This document shows positions 12,940 to 23,700 of a stretch of 64,000 nt of DNA, one piece after another (within the stretch, counting starts at the first letter, position 1; each line of letters begins with the position of its first letter). Made by a program: the position numbers and the translations under genes. The stretch comes from Dryocosmus kuriphilus (Eukaryota; Arthropoda; Insecta; Hymenoptera; Cynipidae): positions 20,174,327 to 20,238,326 of the forward strand of contig CM076195.1 of the NCBI GenBank assembly GCA_038277395.1, written 5' to 3'. The notes under the pieces are model-generated. The model saw only the letters and a list, made by a program, of their open reading frames with translations, did no database searches and was not told the origin of the DNA.

Positions 12940-14860
12940 GATAAATCGTTGCATCATCTTGCGCAATGTGATGAAATCTTGCGTAATATAACGTTCGAGA
13001 AATTTCTATGCGTATTGCATCATCTTGTGTAATGTGTTTAAACCGTTGCATCATCTTGCATAATCTAACGTTCAGGAAACCTTTATGCGTGTTGCATCAT
13101 CTTGCGTAACGTTGCATCATCTTGTGTAATCTAAACTTCGCGAACCATCTACGCAGTATCTTCTAGAACATTCTGATGGGAATCCCCGCAAGAAATTGTT
13201 GCATCATCTTGCGTAACCTGATGAAGCTTGTCGAGCTTCTATTGCGTAAGCTAACCTTCTAGAAACTTCGAGAAAAGCCACTCCGGGTTTGAAGTGCGTG
13301 TTGAAACTAGTCGTTGCATGTTGAAACTTGTCAATGCATGTTGAGACTTATCGAGTTCTCGCGAATCCCCGATGCACAAAAAATGTGTCACCAACAGTAT
13401 TTGTATGAAAGCATTTTTTTGTGACGTAAATTCAACCTTGAAGATAATGAAGAATGCATTCACTGAAAAATGCAGAAAAAAGCTTGGTATTTTGAAATTT
13501 TTTTTAGTCTATCATTTAGATCAGCCCGAGAAACTTCCCCCTTGTCCTAATCCCTTTTTCCATATCGCTTACCGTTTTCGGGATATCTGCAAATTTTGAA
13601 GAATGCAAGATATATCAAAAAATATCTTGGAATTCGAAAAATTTGTTTAGTGTATCATTTATAGCAGTCCGAAAAACTCCTCCCTTGTCCTAATTCCTTT
13701 TGTCATATCACTTACGTTTTTCGAGATATTATTAATTTTGAAATTACAAAAATTTTGGAATTTTGAAAAAATTTTAGTGGATCAGATGGATTGGTTTGAG
13801 AAACCGTTCTACGAGAATGACAATTTTGTCCGTTTTTGCGTAGCTCTTACGGTTTTCGAGATACCTCCAAATCTGGAAAATCCAAAGAAATCAACATTTT
13901 CGGAATTTTGAAATTTCTTTTAAACTATCATCTGGATCAGTCGGAGGAAGTACCCTTTTTGAAAAATTCCAAAATTTTGTCCGTTTTTGCGTAGCTCTTA
14001 CCGTTTTCGAAATATCTGAAAAAATTTGAAAATGCAAAAAAAATGTTTTGAAAAATCTTGGAATTTGACATTTTTTTTAGCACGGACACTAACCATCATC
14101 GCACTGATTAATTTAACACAGACACGAACCATCATCATCGCCTGTCGGTAAATGGTTGGTTTATATCTCGACAACCCGCTGTACTAGCACGGACAGAAAC
14201 GATTAATTTTACAGACATTCAGCACGGACATGAACCTGTTTGTAACTAACTATTGGCAAATGATTGGATTCACCTTCTTCAGATTCCTACCTTACCGACT
14301 GATGGTAGCTACCTGCACAGATTCCTACCTTACTCTGATGGCAGCAAGCTTCCATATATCTAATGGACCCAGAATCTTACCATACCGACTAAAGGTTATA
14401 GCGACTGTCGATAACTTAGCACGGACACGAACCACTGACAGAGTAGTGGCGCCATCTGTCGAAGACAGCGCGAAGCTTATCGTGGTGGCCTCGAACGTAC
14501 ACTGCTTAACTACTGTCGGTAAATGGTTCGTTTTTATCTCGACAAGCCGCTGTACTAGCACGGACACAAACCCTCATCACACTGATTAATTTTACAGATA
14601 TTTAGCGCGCAAATGCACCTGCTTGTAACAAACTATTGGCAAATTGCTGGATTCACATTCATCAAATTCCCACGTTACCTACTGATGGCAAAAACTGCCA
14701 TATTTCTAATGGCCCCAGAACCCTACCTTACCGACTAAAGGTAATACTGACTCTCGATAACTTAGCACGGACACGAACCACTGAGGGAGTAGTGGCGTCA
14801 TCTGTCGGCGACAGCGTGAAGCTTATCGTGGTGGCCCCGAACGTACACTGCTTAACTACT
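12940..14860 (+). mobile_element. Degenerate terminus related to the 15.6-kb Maverick-like element
   Basis: Read left to right, this block matches the inverse complement of 18546-20110 in the same order. First comes a GTTGCATCATCTTGCGTAA-type array (12940-13260), then ~140-bp units with CTTACCGTTTTCGAGATAT (13480-14080), then GCACGGACACGAACC and TACCTTACCGACT words, and finally GTGGCGYCATCTGTCG...AAGCTTATCGTGGTGG. It ends TTAACTACT at 14860, against TATACTACT in the intact element. The terminal ~350 bp is tandemly duplicated: a first end lies at about 14518 and a second at 14860. If complete, its other end would lie left of the window. Confidence 0.55.
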
Positions 14861-15160
14861 TATGTTAAAAAAACTGACAATATACCTTAGAATCTAAAAT
14901 TGAGGTAATTAAAAAGTTACATATAAAGATTTCAGTTCATATAATACCTTATGTATTCCGTATTATAGTATATATTTTTTCAGACAATTATTTGTAAATA
15001 ATTAAATAAAATAAGTTAAGGGGAGGCCAGTTAGTGTGTTTTTTGTTTCGATTCATAATTTCAGTAAAGAAAGACCAGGACTCCAAAATAAAATTATGAA
15101 ATTTCTAGGTCACAATATTTACCCAGTTTTGCGAAAAATGCCTCCAAAAAATATATTTCC
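14861..15160. other. AT-rich flank
   Basis: TATGTT directly follows the degenerate terminus and would be half of a 6-bp target duplication if that end were intact. Nothing else is recognised. Confidence 0.4.
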
Positions 15161-15162
15161 CA

Positions 15163-15233
15163 ACTGTTCGGCTAGTTGGCAGCGCTCTTCGTTTCTAACC
15201 GGAAGGTTGCGAGGTCAATTCTCGCTCTCACCA
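15163..15233 (+). repeat. tRNA-derived sequence (SINE head or tRNA pseudogene)
   Basis: It has a box A-like GGCTAGTTGGCAGCGC and an anticodon-loop-like TTTCTAA (TCT, arginine). A perfect 5-bp T stem (GCGAG/CTCGC) encloses GTCAATT, and a CTCACCACA end follows. The acceptor halves do not pair and the anticodon stem has mismatches, so this is not a functional tRNA gene. Confidence 0.45.
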
Positions 15234-16639
15234 CACATTTTTCCACTTTTTTTATTTTTTATTTATTAAAATATTTATGTATTCACTTTTCTTCTATTTT
15301 TTTTTTCAATTTTACAAAAATAAACACTTTAAGTGTTCTTTTTCAAAGAAAAAGTCGCTTTTTCAAAACTTTTTTCGCAAACAAATTTATTTCATATGAA
15401 AATTTAATTCTGTTTGACTCTAATTGCAATTGTAATTTCCATCAAAATAAATTTAACATCGTTCATATTTATTTACATGACGAAAATGTTATTTTTGTGT
15501 TATGTTATGTTAATGTTATTCTTCTTCCTCTTGCTAGTTAATAACTAAGTTAATTTAGGTTAATATATAGTAAATTATGAAACGAGAAGAGTATTTAAAG
15601 TTAAAAAATGACAAGAGAATGTAAGAAGTTTAGATAAGAATTCAGGAACGCAGTTTGAAAGAGATGCCGTTTTATTTTGATTCCATTTGTTGGTTATGTT
15701 TCTCGGAAACTCTCTGTCCGTTCCTCGAAGTACAACGCACGAGATTCCCCTCTGTCTTTACCCATGCATTTCGCGAAATAGTGCGTTTTCAAAAAAGAAA
15801 CCACACATTTCGGCAGATTCATAAAATTTTCAAAATAAGCAACATTTCCTAAAATTTTTGGTGATTTATAAATTAAAAATTTTTTTGGAAGATTGAGAAA
15901 ATGTAAGGCAATTTAAAGTATCCAAAAATTTCCATAACTTTTAAAAAATTACCAAATTTCAAAAAATTTTCCAAAGTTTTCAGTAGTTTGTAAATTTAGC
16001 ATAAATTTCTAAAACTTTTGGAAAGTTTTGGAAATTTTCGGAAATTAACAGAAATTTAATGTACATATTCAGGAAATTTCCAAAAACTTCAAAGAACTCC
16101 AAAAATTTCCTAACATTCTTAAAGCAATTTTCAAAATTTCTAAAAATATCCAATAATTTACAAAATATTCAAAAATGTCCAATGTCCTAAATTTTCTAAA
16201 AGTTCCCCAAAATTTTCGTTTTTTTAAAATAAATTTTCCACAAATTAAATTTGTTTAAGGAAATTTACGGAAACCTAAAGTGCCCAAATATTCCCCAAAA
16301 TTTTGATAATTACTAAAATTTTGAACAGATTTTGAAATTTTCGTTCTTATATAAATTTAACATAGCCAAATTTTTAAAAATTTCGAAATTTTTTTGAAAT
16401 ATATGAAAATTTCAATAATTAATATACAGGTAATAAAAATAGTCCAGTAATTTATACATCTAGTATAAATTTCCAAAATTTCCCGAAATATAAAATACTT
16501 TTTTAATTTATTGTACCAAAATTGCACGGTTTGAACAGAAATCTTGCGAAAAATTTTTTTTCTTTTAAAAGCGCCAATTTACATACATGCAAATCGAAAC
16601 GATTCTTAATAGAAACTAACGTTTTTGGGAAAAGAAAAT
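15234..16639. other. AT-rich sequence, nothing recognised
   Basis: T-rich and A-rich runs with many imperfect AAATTTTCCAAA words at 15840-16500. No exon, RNA gene or element boundary is supported. Confidence 0.55.
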
Positions 16640-17125
16640 ACACATGCCACATATCAAATATTGCATAAGGACACATATACATGCGAAATATCATTTTGAA
16701 GGTCAAAACGGACGCGGACCGAACAAACCCACTCTACTCATTCTCTCCATCCCTGAACAATATGACGGTCAGCATTTGAATCGAATACGCAACCTTAATT
16801 TTTTTACATTCTCATCAGAGAAGATTTATGTAAAATTTGCCCCCCCCCCCCCCCCCCAAGTTTTAATCAATCTCCATGTTTTGAGACCCTCTGAATGAGA
16901 AAAAACGGCTCTTACGACGTTGTCTGTCTGTTGTTGTTGTCTTCAAAAGTTATACAGACGTAAAGAAAAAATTACATTTTTTCGAAAAGTCTACTTCAAA
17001 ATTCAAATACTCACAACCTCGTATAAAAATTTTCTTCCTGCAAATCGGAAAAATATGTATTTCCTAATTTTTCTTCAGAAACAACATATTTCGTCAGTAA
17101 CAGATTCTGCGACTTGAAAAAAAAG
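16640..17125 (-). repeat. Copy of the interior module of the 3.1-kb element
   Basis: The sequence GAGACCCTCTGAATGAGAAA, then GTTGTCTGTCTGTTGTTG, is the inverse complement of the 4780-5010 module and parallels 41430-41600. The downstream part, with TTCGTCAGTAACAGATTCTG, recurs at 45900-45960. A 17-C run (about 16841-16858) interrupts it. Confidence 0.6.
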
Positions 17126-17439
17126 GAAAAAAAAATATATTCCCCTTTTATATCCCCCTTCTTGAAAAACCTTTCTGCCTGATTTGAAATGAATTCAGTC
17201 TATATCATTCTTATTCAAATTTACATTCAAGTTTTTAGAAGATAAGAGAATAGAAGGATTAAAAAAGTGCGAGGTTGCGAACGCAGAATGGCAGCGTTAC
17301 TAGTCAATCACCTAAGCCACTAGATCAGGGTAAATTGTAATGTAAAGAAAATTAAAGCCAGGAGTCAACCGGCTGAAAGTAATTCATATTTTATGTATAT
17401 TTTATTATTTATTATTTCCTTAAAAAATGTGCAGCTTAA
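17126..17439. other. AT-rich spacer
   Basis: No gene or structured repeat is visible. Confidence 0.5.
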
Positions 17440-18010
17440 TGTAAAGGGGTATTTTGTTCAGCAAGCTGAAAAATTGGCCCAATGTGAGTAATTTTAAAAA
17501 ACACATATATTAGAGTTTTCTCCATAGAACTCATAGTTTCCGAGAAAAAAATTCCTAAAGTTTGAAAAAGCGTGATTTTTAACAAGTTTCACCCTTTATT
17601 ACTTAATAACCATATTTTTTTTTAACTCTACAAAGCTTAAAATACTATTTTGACTTTATGCTTCTAAAAGAGAAAAAGATTTATTAATATATTTCATGCC
17701 GTAGTCATTAAATATTGAACGAACCGCCGCGCGTTGTCTCCAGGAGCTGAGCCACTTTTCGTATGCATTAAATAAAAAAAGTGGATGAAAAGTATGCAAT
17801 CTTATGTATTTTAACCCGTAGAATCCGGATATTTTGTTCATCAAGCTAAAAAAATGATACAAAATTGTTTAAATAACGATTGTTTAAACAAATATAAAAG
17901 ATTAATTTTTTCAATCCGGAACCAATTTTTTTAGGTAATTTGGTCAATTCCAATTCGACAGTGTCTGAGTAAAAGTCAAAAAATCAGTATTTAAAAAGTA
18001 ATGGACGATT
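17440..18010. repeat. Left arm of a long inverted repeat flanking the mariner
   Basis: Near-complementary to 35015-35570 in the same order. Shared landmarks are GAACCGCCGCGCG, CATGCCGTAGTCATTAAAT, TTTTGTTCATCAAGCT and TTTAAAAAGTAATGGACG. The arms diverge by several percent with indels, so the palindrome is older than the elements nested between them. It is probably a foldback-type or long-TIR DNA element. No protein was found. Confidence 0.65.
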
Positions 18011-18369
18011 TAATGTTGCGAATTTACCATTTTAGACCATTTCTATTTAGGAGCTTCTTAGTTAATTAAAAATTATTTTTTTCAAAAATTCAAAAACATA
18101 TGAGTTCTTTGACTTATACACTACAAAACTGTCAGAAAATTTGACTCAGCTGTTCCTTCTATAGTCATTATTTCGAATAATAAATAGCGTCAAGCTGCGC
18201 TATTTGACCTCATCGCGCGAGTTCCTACCTTCTCGCTATCGCTTGCTTAATGTAGCCAATTGCACTAAATTGTAATTTCGTCTATCCTGATTAATAATTA
18301 AATGAAATACTTAATATAAATTGCGTCATACCTAGTTTTTAAGAAATACAAAAATGCAGTCTTCTTGTA
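18011..18369. other. Spacer between inverted-repeat arm and mariner
   Basis: No gene is seen. It ends at the TA dinucleotide (18368-18369) that is duplicated at the far end of the mariner (34979-34980). Confidence 0.6.
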
Positions 18370-18545
18370 CGAGGCATGTCCAGAAAGTAAGTGTACTGAT
18401 ACTCTCACAGCTGTAGGGAATACTTTTTCGACATGTTGGCAACACTGCCGCGTAGCCTGACCCCTCCCCTTCAAAACGAGACCAATCTGAGGTTAGTGTG
18501 TTGAAAACTCTTGACGCAGTAGCATCTCTCGCGAAAAATGTCGAT

Positions 18546-19612
18546 AGTAGTATAGCAAGGGGGCTTCTGGGGCAGCACGACAAGCTTCACGCTGCCGCCG
18601 ACAGATGGCGCCACTACTCCCTCAGTGGTGTGTGTCCATGCTAAGTATCGACAGTCGGTATTACCCTCGGTCGGTAAGGTAGGGTTTCTGGATCTATCAG
18701 AAACATGGCAGTTTGTTACCATCAGTCGGTAAGGTAGAAATCTGTGGCAGTTTGTTACCATCAGTCGGCAAGGTAGAAATCTGTGGCAGTTTGTTACCAT
18801 CAGTCGGTAAGGCAGGAATCTGTCACTTATGAAATAAGCTATTTAACGTTAGTCGGTACGGTAGGGTTCTGTTCCAGACTATATACCTCGAGAATTGACG
18901 TGGTTCATGTCCGTGCTAAGCTTACTTTAGTACGAAGTAGCTAGAGACACGAAATCACCACCCTTACCCCTTCTCGCTCACCCATAAGCAAGTAGAAATG
19001 CAGTCAGGGTTATGTAATGGAATTTGCCAATTTCCAAAATTGTTCATATCACGAAAACCGTAAGAGATATGTCAAAAGACGTGAGGACAATGGAGAAGTT
19101 TTTCACCCTGATATAAATGATAGACTAAAAAAAATTTCAAAATTCCAAGATTTTTTTGATTTTTTTTTTGCTCATTTTCAAATTTTTGCAGATATCTCGA
19201 AAACGGTAAGAGCTACGTAAAAACGGACAAAATTTTGGAATTTATAAAAAAGGGGACTTCCTCAGACTGATCTAAATAATAGCGTTAAAAAATTTTCAAA
19301 ATTCCAACATTTTTGATTTTTTTGGATTTTCAAAAGTTGGTGGTATCTCGAAAACGGCAAGAGCTACGCAAAAACGGACAAAATTTTCATTCTATTAGAA
19401 CGCTTTCTCAAGCCAATCTATCTGATGCGCTAAAATTTTTTTCAAAATTCCAAAATTTTTGTAATTTCCAAAATTGTTCGTATCTCGAAAACCGTAAGAG
19501 ATATGACAAAAGGGATTAGGACAAGTGGGAAGTTTTTCACACTGATATAAATGATAGCCTTAAAAAAATTTCAAAATTCCAAGATTTTTTTGCATTTTTC
19601 AAAATTTTGCAG
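18546..19612 (+). repeat. Left terminal inverted repeat of the Maverick-like element
   Basis: Nearly identical to the complement of 33092-34197. It contains three copies of a ~40-bp unit with TTGTTACCATCAGTCGG (18690-18820), then ~140-bp units with TCTCGAAAACGGTAAGAG. The 68-residue frame at 19313-19519 recurs identically in the right TIR and is not evidence of a gene. Confidence 0.85.
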
Positions 19613-19739
19613 ATATCTCGAAAACGGTAAGCGATATGGAAAAAGGGGATTAGGAGAAGGGGAAACTTTCTCGGGCTGATCTAAATTATAGGCCGAAGAA
19701 TTTTTCAAAATTCCAAGATTTTTGTTTTGCTTTTTTTGC

Positions 19740-20110
19740 ATTCTTCATTATTCACGTCAGAATGTTCTAGAATCTACACGTTTCGACAAGTTACGCAAAA
19801 TTAAGCAATGTTGCGCAATATGATGCAACTATTTTTCGCGCCAAAATATTCTAGAATCGACAAGATGATGCAGGTTTCGACAAGCTTCGACACGTTTCAA
19901 CAAGATGATGCACGTTTCGACAAGTTTCGACAAGTTTCAACAAGATGATGCAATGTTGCGCAATATGATGTAACGATTTTTCCCGCCAGAATGTTCTAGA
20001 AGGTTAGGTTGCACAACGTTGCGCAAGATGATGCAATGTTGTGCAATATGGTGTAACGATTTTTCCCGCCAGAATGTTCTAGAAGGTTAGATTGCGCAAC
20101 ATGATGTGTG
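19740..20110. repeat. Short tandem array, GCAATGTTGCGCAATATGATG type
   Basis: Imperfect repeats of AAGATGATGCA, GTTGCGCAA and AGAATGTTCTAGAA words. The complement of the same array lies at 12940-13260, next to the related terminus. Confidence 0.7.
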
Positions 20111-20303
20111 TGTGTGTGTGTGTGCTTTGATCGTGTACTTAGTCTTATCATGCCTATCAGTTATCAACTGCTTTGCCAATATGGTGGGTTAAAGATTGCG
20201 CAACATGATGTGTGTGTGTGTGTGTGTGTGTGTGTTTTGATCGTGTACTTAGTCTTATCATGCCTATCAGTTATCAACTGCTTTGCCAATATGGTGGGTT
20301 AAG
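20090..20303 (+). repeat. Two ~105-bp direct repeats, each with a (TG)n run
   Basis: GATTGCGCAACATGATG, then (TG)n, then CTTAGTCTTATCATGCCTAT and CTTTGCCAATATGGTGGGTT, occurs twice in tandem. The copies differ mainly in TG-run length. Confidence 0.85.
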
Positions 20304-20699
20304 AGGAATCTCTTACTACAATGAAATGCAATATGACTCCTAACAGACACTGTCACTATTCTCGAAGCCTCACATTCCACGGGTGGTAAACAAGAACATT
20401 TAAGCATCAGGGATTCCCCGTGTTCTTGAAGGTTCCAGATATATATATATATATATATATAGATCTATAAATGCATAGATCTATAGAATCAGCGTTGATT
20501 ATAGTATTATCTAGATATCAAATTATAAAACTTTTTTTAAATTTAAACTATGTGCAGTATTTCTTTATTACACACAATTTCCATCAATACTGCTAGAAAG
20601 TTTCATCTGGAATCAAGATGACACTGATTCGAGAAGCTTCGAATTACGATGCATAAATACAGCAGAGTGCAGCGCAACCCTTCAGTCTTTCGATTTGCT
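20304..20699. other. 5' flank of the repetitive gene
   Basis: AT-rich sequence with a (TA)n run at about 20440-20462 and an ATAGATCTAT pair. No exon is seen; it could hold regulatory sequence for the gene that follows. Confidence 0.45.
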
Positions 20700-20742
20700 G
20701 CTGCATTATAAGAATCTTTGTGCATAAAAAAAAAAAAAAAAA
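20700..20742 (+). promoter_or_regulatory. Candidate core promoter of the repeated-exon gene
   Basis: ATTATAAG (about 20705-20712) is a TATA-like box about 30 bp upstream of the start codon at 20743, with an 18-A run between. The short distance implies a very short leader. This is inference from sequence only. Confidence 0.35.
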
Positions 20743-23700
20743 ATGCAGTCAAGTGAGTCGAACTTTCATCATGTTCACATCAAAATAATAGCAAGTGAGG
20801 ATTTACGGAAAAATATTAAGGTATATACACTTATATTTATATTTATATATATTTTAATTGTGATTCATTTTTTAACGACTTCGTTTCAAGATCCTAATTT
20901 AAGTTTATTTATTTATTTTTATTTACGTTATTCATTTCTTTTTCTTATTTTATTTTGATTTATTTATTTTTATTTTATTTCATTTTATTTTTGTCGAAAA
21001 TTCCAATTAATTTAATGTAAAGTACAAAATTAATCATTTGAAAATCAATGTTTTTGAAATTGTAAGCTTTTAAATTTAATAAATCTAAACTTGAAGCATT
21101 CAAAGTGTCACAATTACTGAATTTTCACGTAAAATTGAACAATTCTTAATGAAGCATTCAAAGTGTCACAATTGCTGAATTTTCGCGTAAAAATGTCTTT
21201 AAATTATTTTTTAAATATCCTGATTTGTACAATTATTCTTATAATTATTTCTTCTATTTAACACGAACTTGTGCATCACGCTTTAGAAAATTCAATCAAT
21301 TTAATGTACAAAATTAATAATTTGAAAATCAATGTGAAAATGTTCGTGCTTAATAGAAAAAATAATAATTATAAGAACAGTTGTACAGCTCAGGCTATTT
21401 AATTTTCCAATTCCTTAACTTTTTGAATCAAGAATTTTAAATTGTGAATCTTCAAACTTTAATTTTATCAAAATTATTCATTTTTAATGACTTCGTTTCA
21501 AGATTTTAATTTACTAATTGTTCAATTTTAAACAAAATTCAGAAATTGGTACACTTTCAACACTTCAAGTTTAGATTTATTAAATCTAAAAGCTTACAAT
21601 TAGAAATTGTTTAATTTTCTTCAGAATTTCGTTTAAAATTGATCATTTCTTGAATTAAGATCTTGAAACTTGTGCATCATGCTTTCGAAAATACAGTCAA
21701 TTTAATGTAAAGTAAAAAACTAATAATCTGAAAATCAATGTTAAAATGTTCGTGCTAAATAGAAAAAATAATTAGAGGAGTAATTGTACAGCTCAGGATA
21801 TTTAATTTTCCAATCCTTAACTTTTTGAATCAAGAACTTTAAATTGTGAATCTTCAAAGTTTAATTATATCAAAATTATTCATTTTTAATGACTTCGTTT
21901 CAAGATCCTAATTTAAGAATTGTTCAGTTTTAAACGAAATTCGGAAGAAAATTAAACAATTTCTAAAATTGTAAGCTTTTATGAAACTTGTGCATCACGC
22001 TTTAGAAAATTCAATCAATTTAATGTACAAAATTAATAATTTGAAAATCAATGTGAAAATGTTCGTGCTTAATAGAAAAAATAATAATTATAAGAACAGT
22101 TGTACAGCTCAGGCTATTTAATTTTCCAATTCCTTAACTTTTTGAATCAAGAATTTTAAATTGTGAATCTTCAAACTTTAATTTTACCAAAATTATTCAT
22201 TTTTAATGACTTCGTTTCAAGATTTTACTTTTCTAATTGTTCAATTTTAAACAAAATTCAGAAATTGGTACACTTTCAACACTTCAAGTTTAGATTTATT
22301 AAATCTAAAAGCTTACAATTAGAAATTGTTTAATTTTCTTCCGAATTTCGTTTAAAACTGAACAATTCTTAAATTAGGATCTTGAAACTTGTGCATCATG
22401 CTTTAGAAAATACAATCAATTTAATGTACAAAATTAATAATTTGAAAAAATGTTCGTGCTTAATAAAAAAATTAATTATAAGAACAGTTGTACAGAAAAT
22501 TTTCCAATTCCTTAACTTTTTGAATCAAGAATTTTAAATGTGAAAAACTTTAATTTTACCAAAATTATTCATTTTTAATGACTTCGTTTCAAGCTAATTG
22601 TTCAATAAAAAAATTCAAAATTGTTAATTTGATAAAGTTTAGATTTATTAAATTGTAAAAGCTCAATTAGGTTATTTTCTTAATTTTCGTTTAAATTGAT
22701 CCTTAACTTTTTGAATCAAGTGCAATTTTAAATTGTGAATCTTCAAAAATGTTCGTGCTAAATAGAAAAAATAATTAGAGGAGTAATTGTACAGCTCAGG
22801 ATATTTAATTTTCCAATCCTTAACTTTTTGAATCAAGAATTTTAAATTGTGAATTTTACCAAAATTATTCATTTTTAATGACTTCGTTTCAAGATCCTAA
22901 TTTAAGAATTGTTCAGTTTTAATTCGGAAGAAAATTAAACAATTTCTAATTGTAAGCTTTTAAATTTAATAAATCTAAACTTGAAGTGTTCAAAGTGTAA
23001 CAATTTCTGAATTTTGTTTAAAATTGAACAATTAAAAAACAAAATCTTGAAACGAAGTCATTAAAAATGAATAATTTTGTAAAATTAAAGTTTGAAGATT
23101 CACAATTTAAAATTCTTGATTCAAAAAGTTAAGGAATTGGAAAATTAAATAGCCTGAGCTGTACAACTGTTCTTATAATTATTATTTTTTCTATTAAGCA
23201 CGAACATTTTCACAATTTTCAATTTAATTTTGCACATTAAGTTGATTGAATTTTCTAAAGCGTGATGTACAAGTTCGTCTGAAAATCAATGTTAAAATGT
23301 TCGTGCTAAATAGAAAAAATAATTAGAGGAGTAATTGTACAGCTCAGGATATTTTAATTTCCAATCCTTAACTTTTTGGATCAAGAATTTTAAATTGTGA
23401 ATCTTCAAAGTTTAATTATATCAAAATTATTCATTTTTAATGACTTCGTTTCAAGATCCTAATTTAAGAATTGTTCAGTTTTAAACGAAATTCGGAAGAA
23501 AATTAAACAATTTCTAATTGTAAGCTTTTAGATTTAATAAATCTAAACTTGAAGTGTTGAAAGTGTACAATTTCTGAATTTTGTTTAAAATTGAACAATT
23601 AGTAAATTAAAAATCTTGAAACGAAGTCATTAAAAATGAATAATTTTGATAAAATTAAAGTTTGAAGATTCACAATTTAAAGTTCTTGATTCAAAAAGTT

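Noticed and set aside
12940..13260. Possible CRISPR-like array of GTTGCATCATCTTGCG repeats
   Set aside because: Irregular spacing, diverging repeats and a eukaryotic transposon setting; it is a subterminal repeat.
15163..15233. Functional tRNA-Arg gene
   Set aside because: The acceptor halves do not pair and the anticodon stem is mismatched.
19313..19519. 68-codon frame repeated identically at 33188-33394
   Set aside because: Duplicate because it lies in the two TIRs; made of tandem AT-rich units and without a domain.
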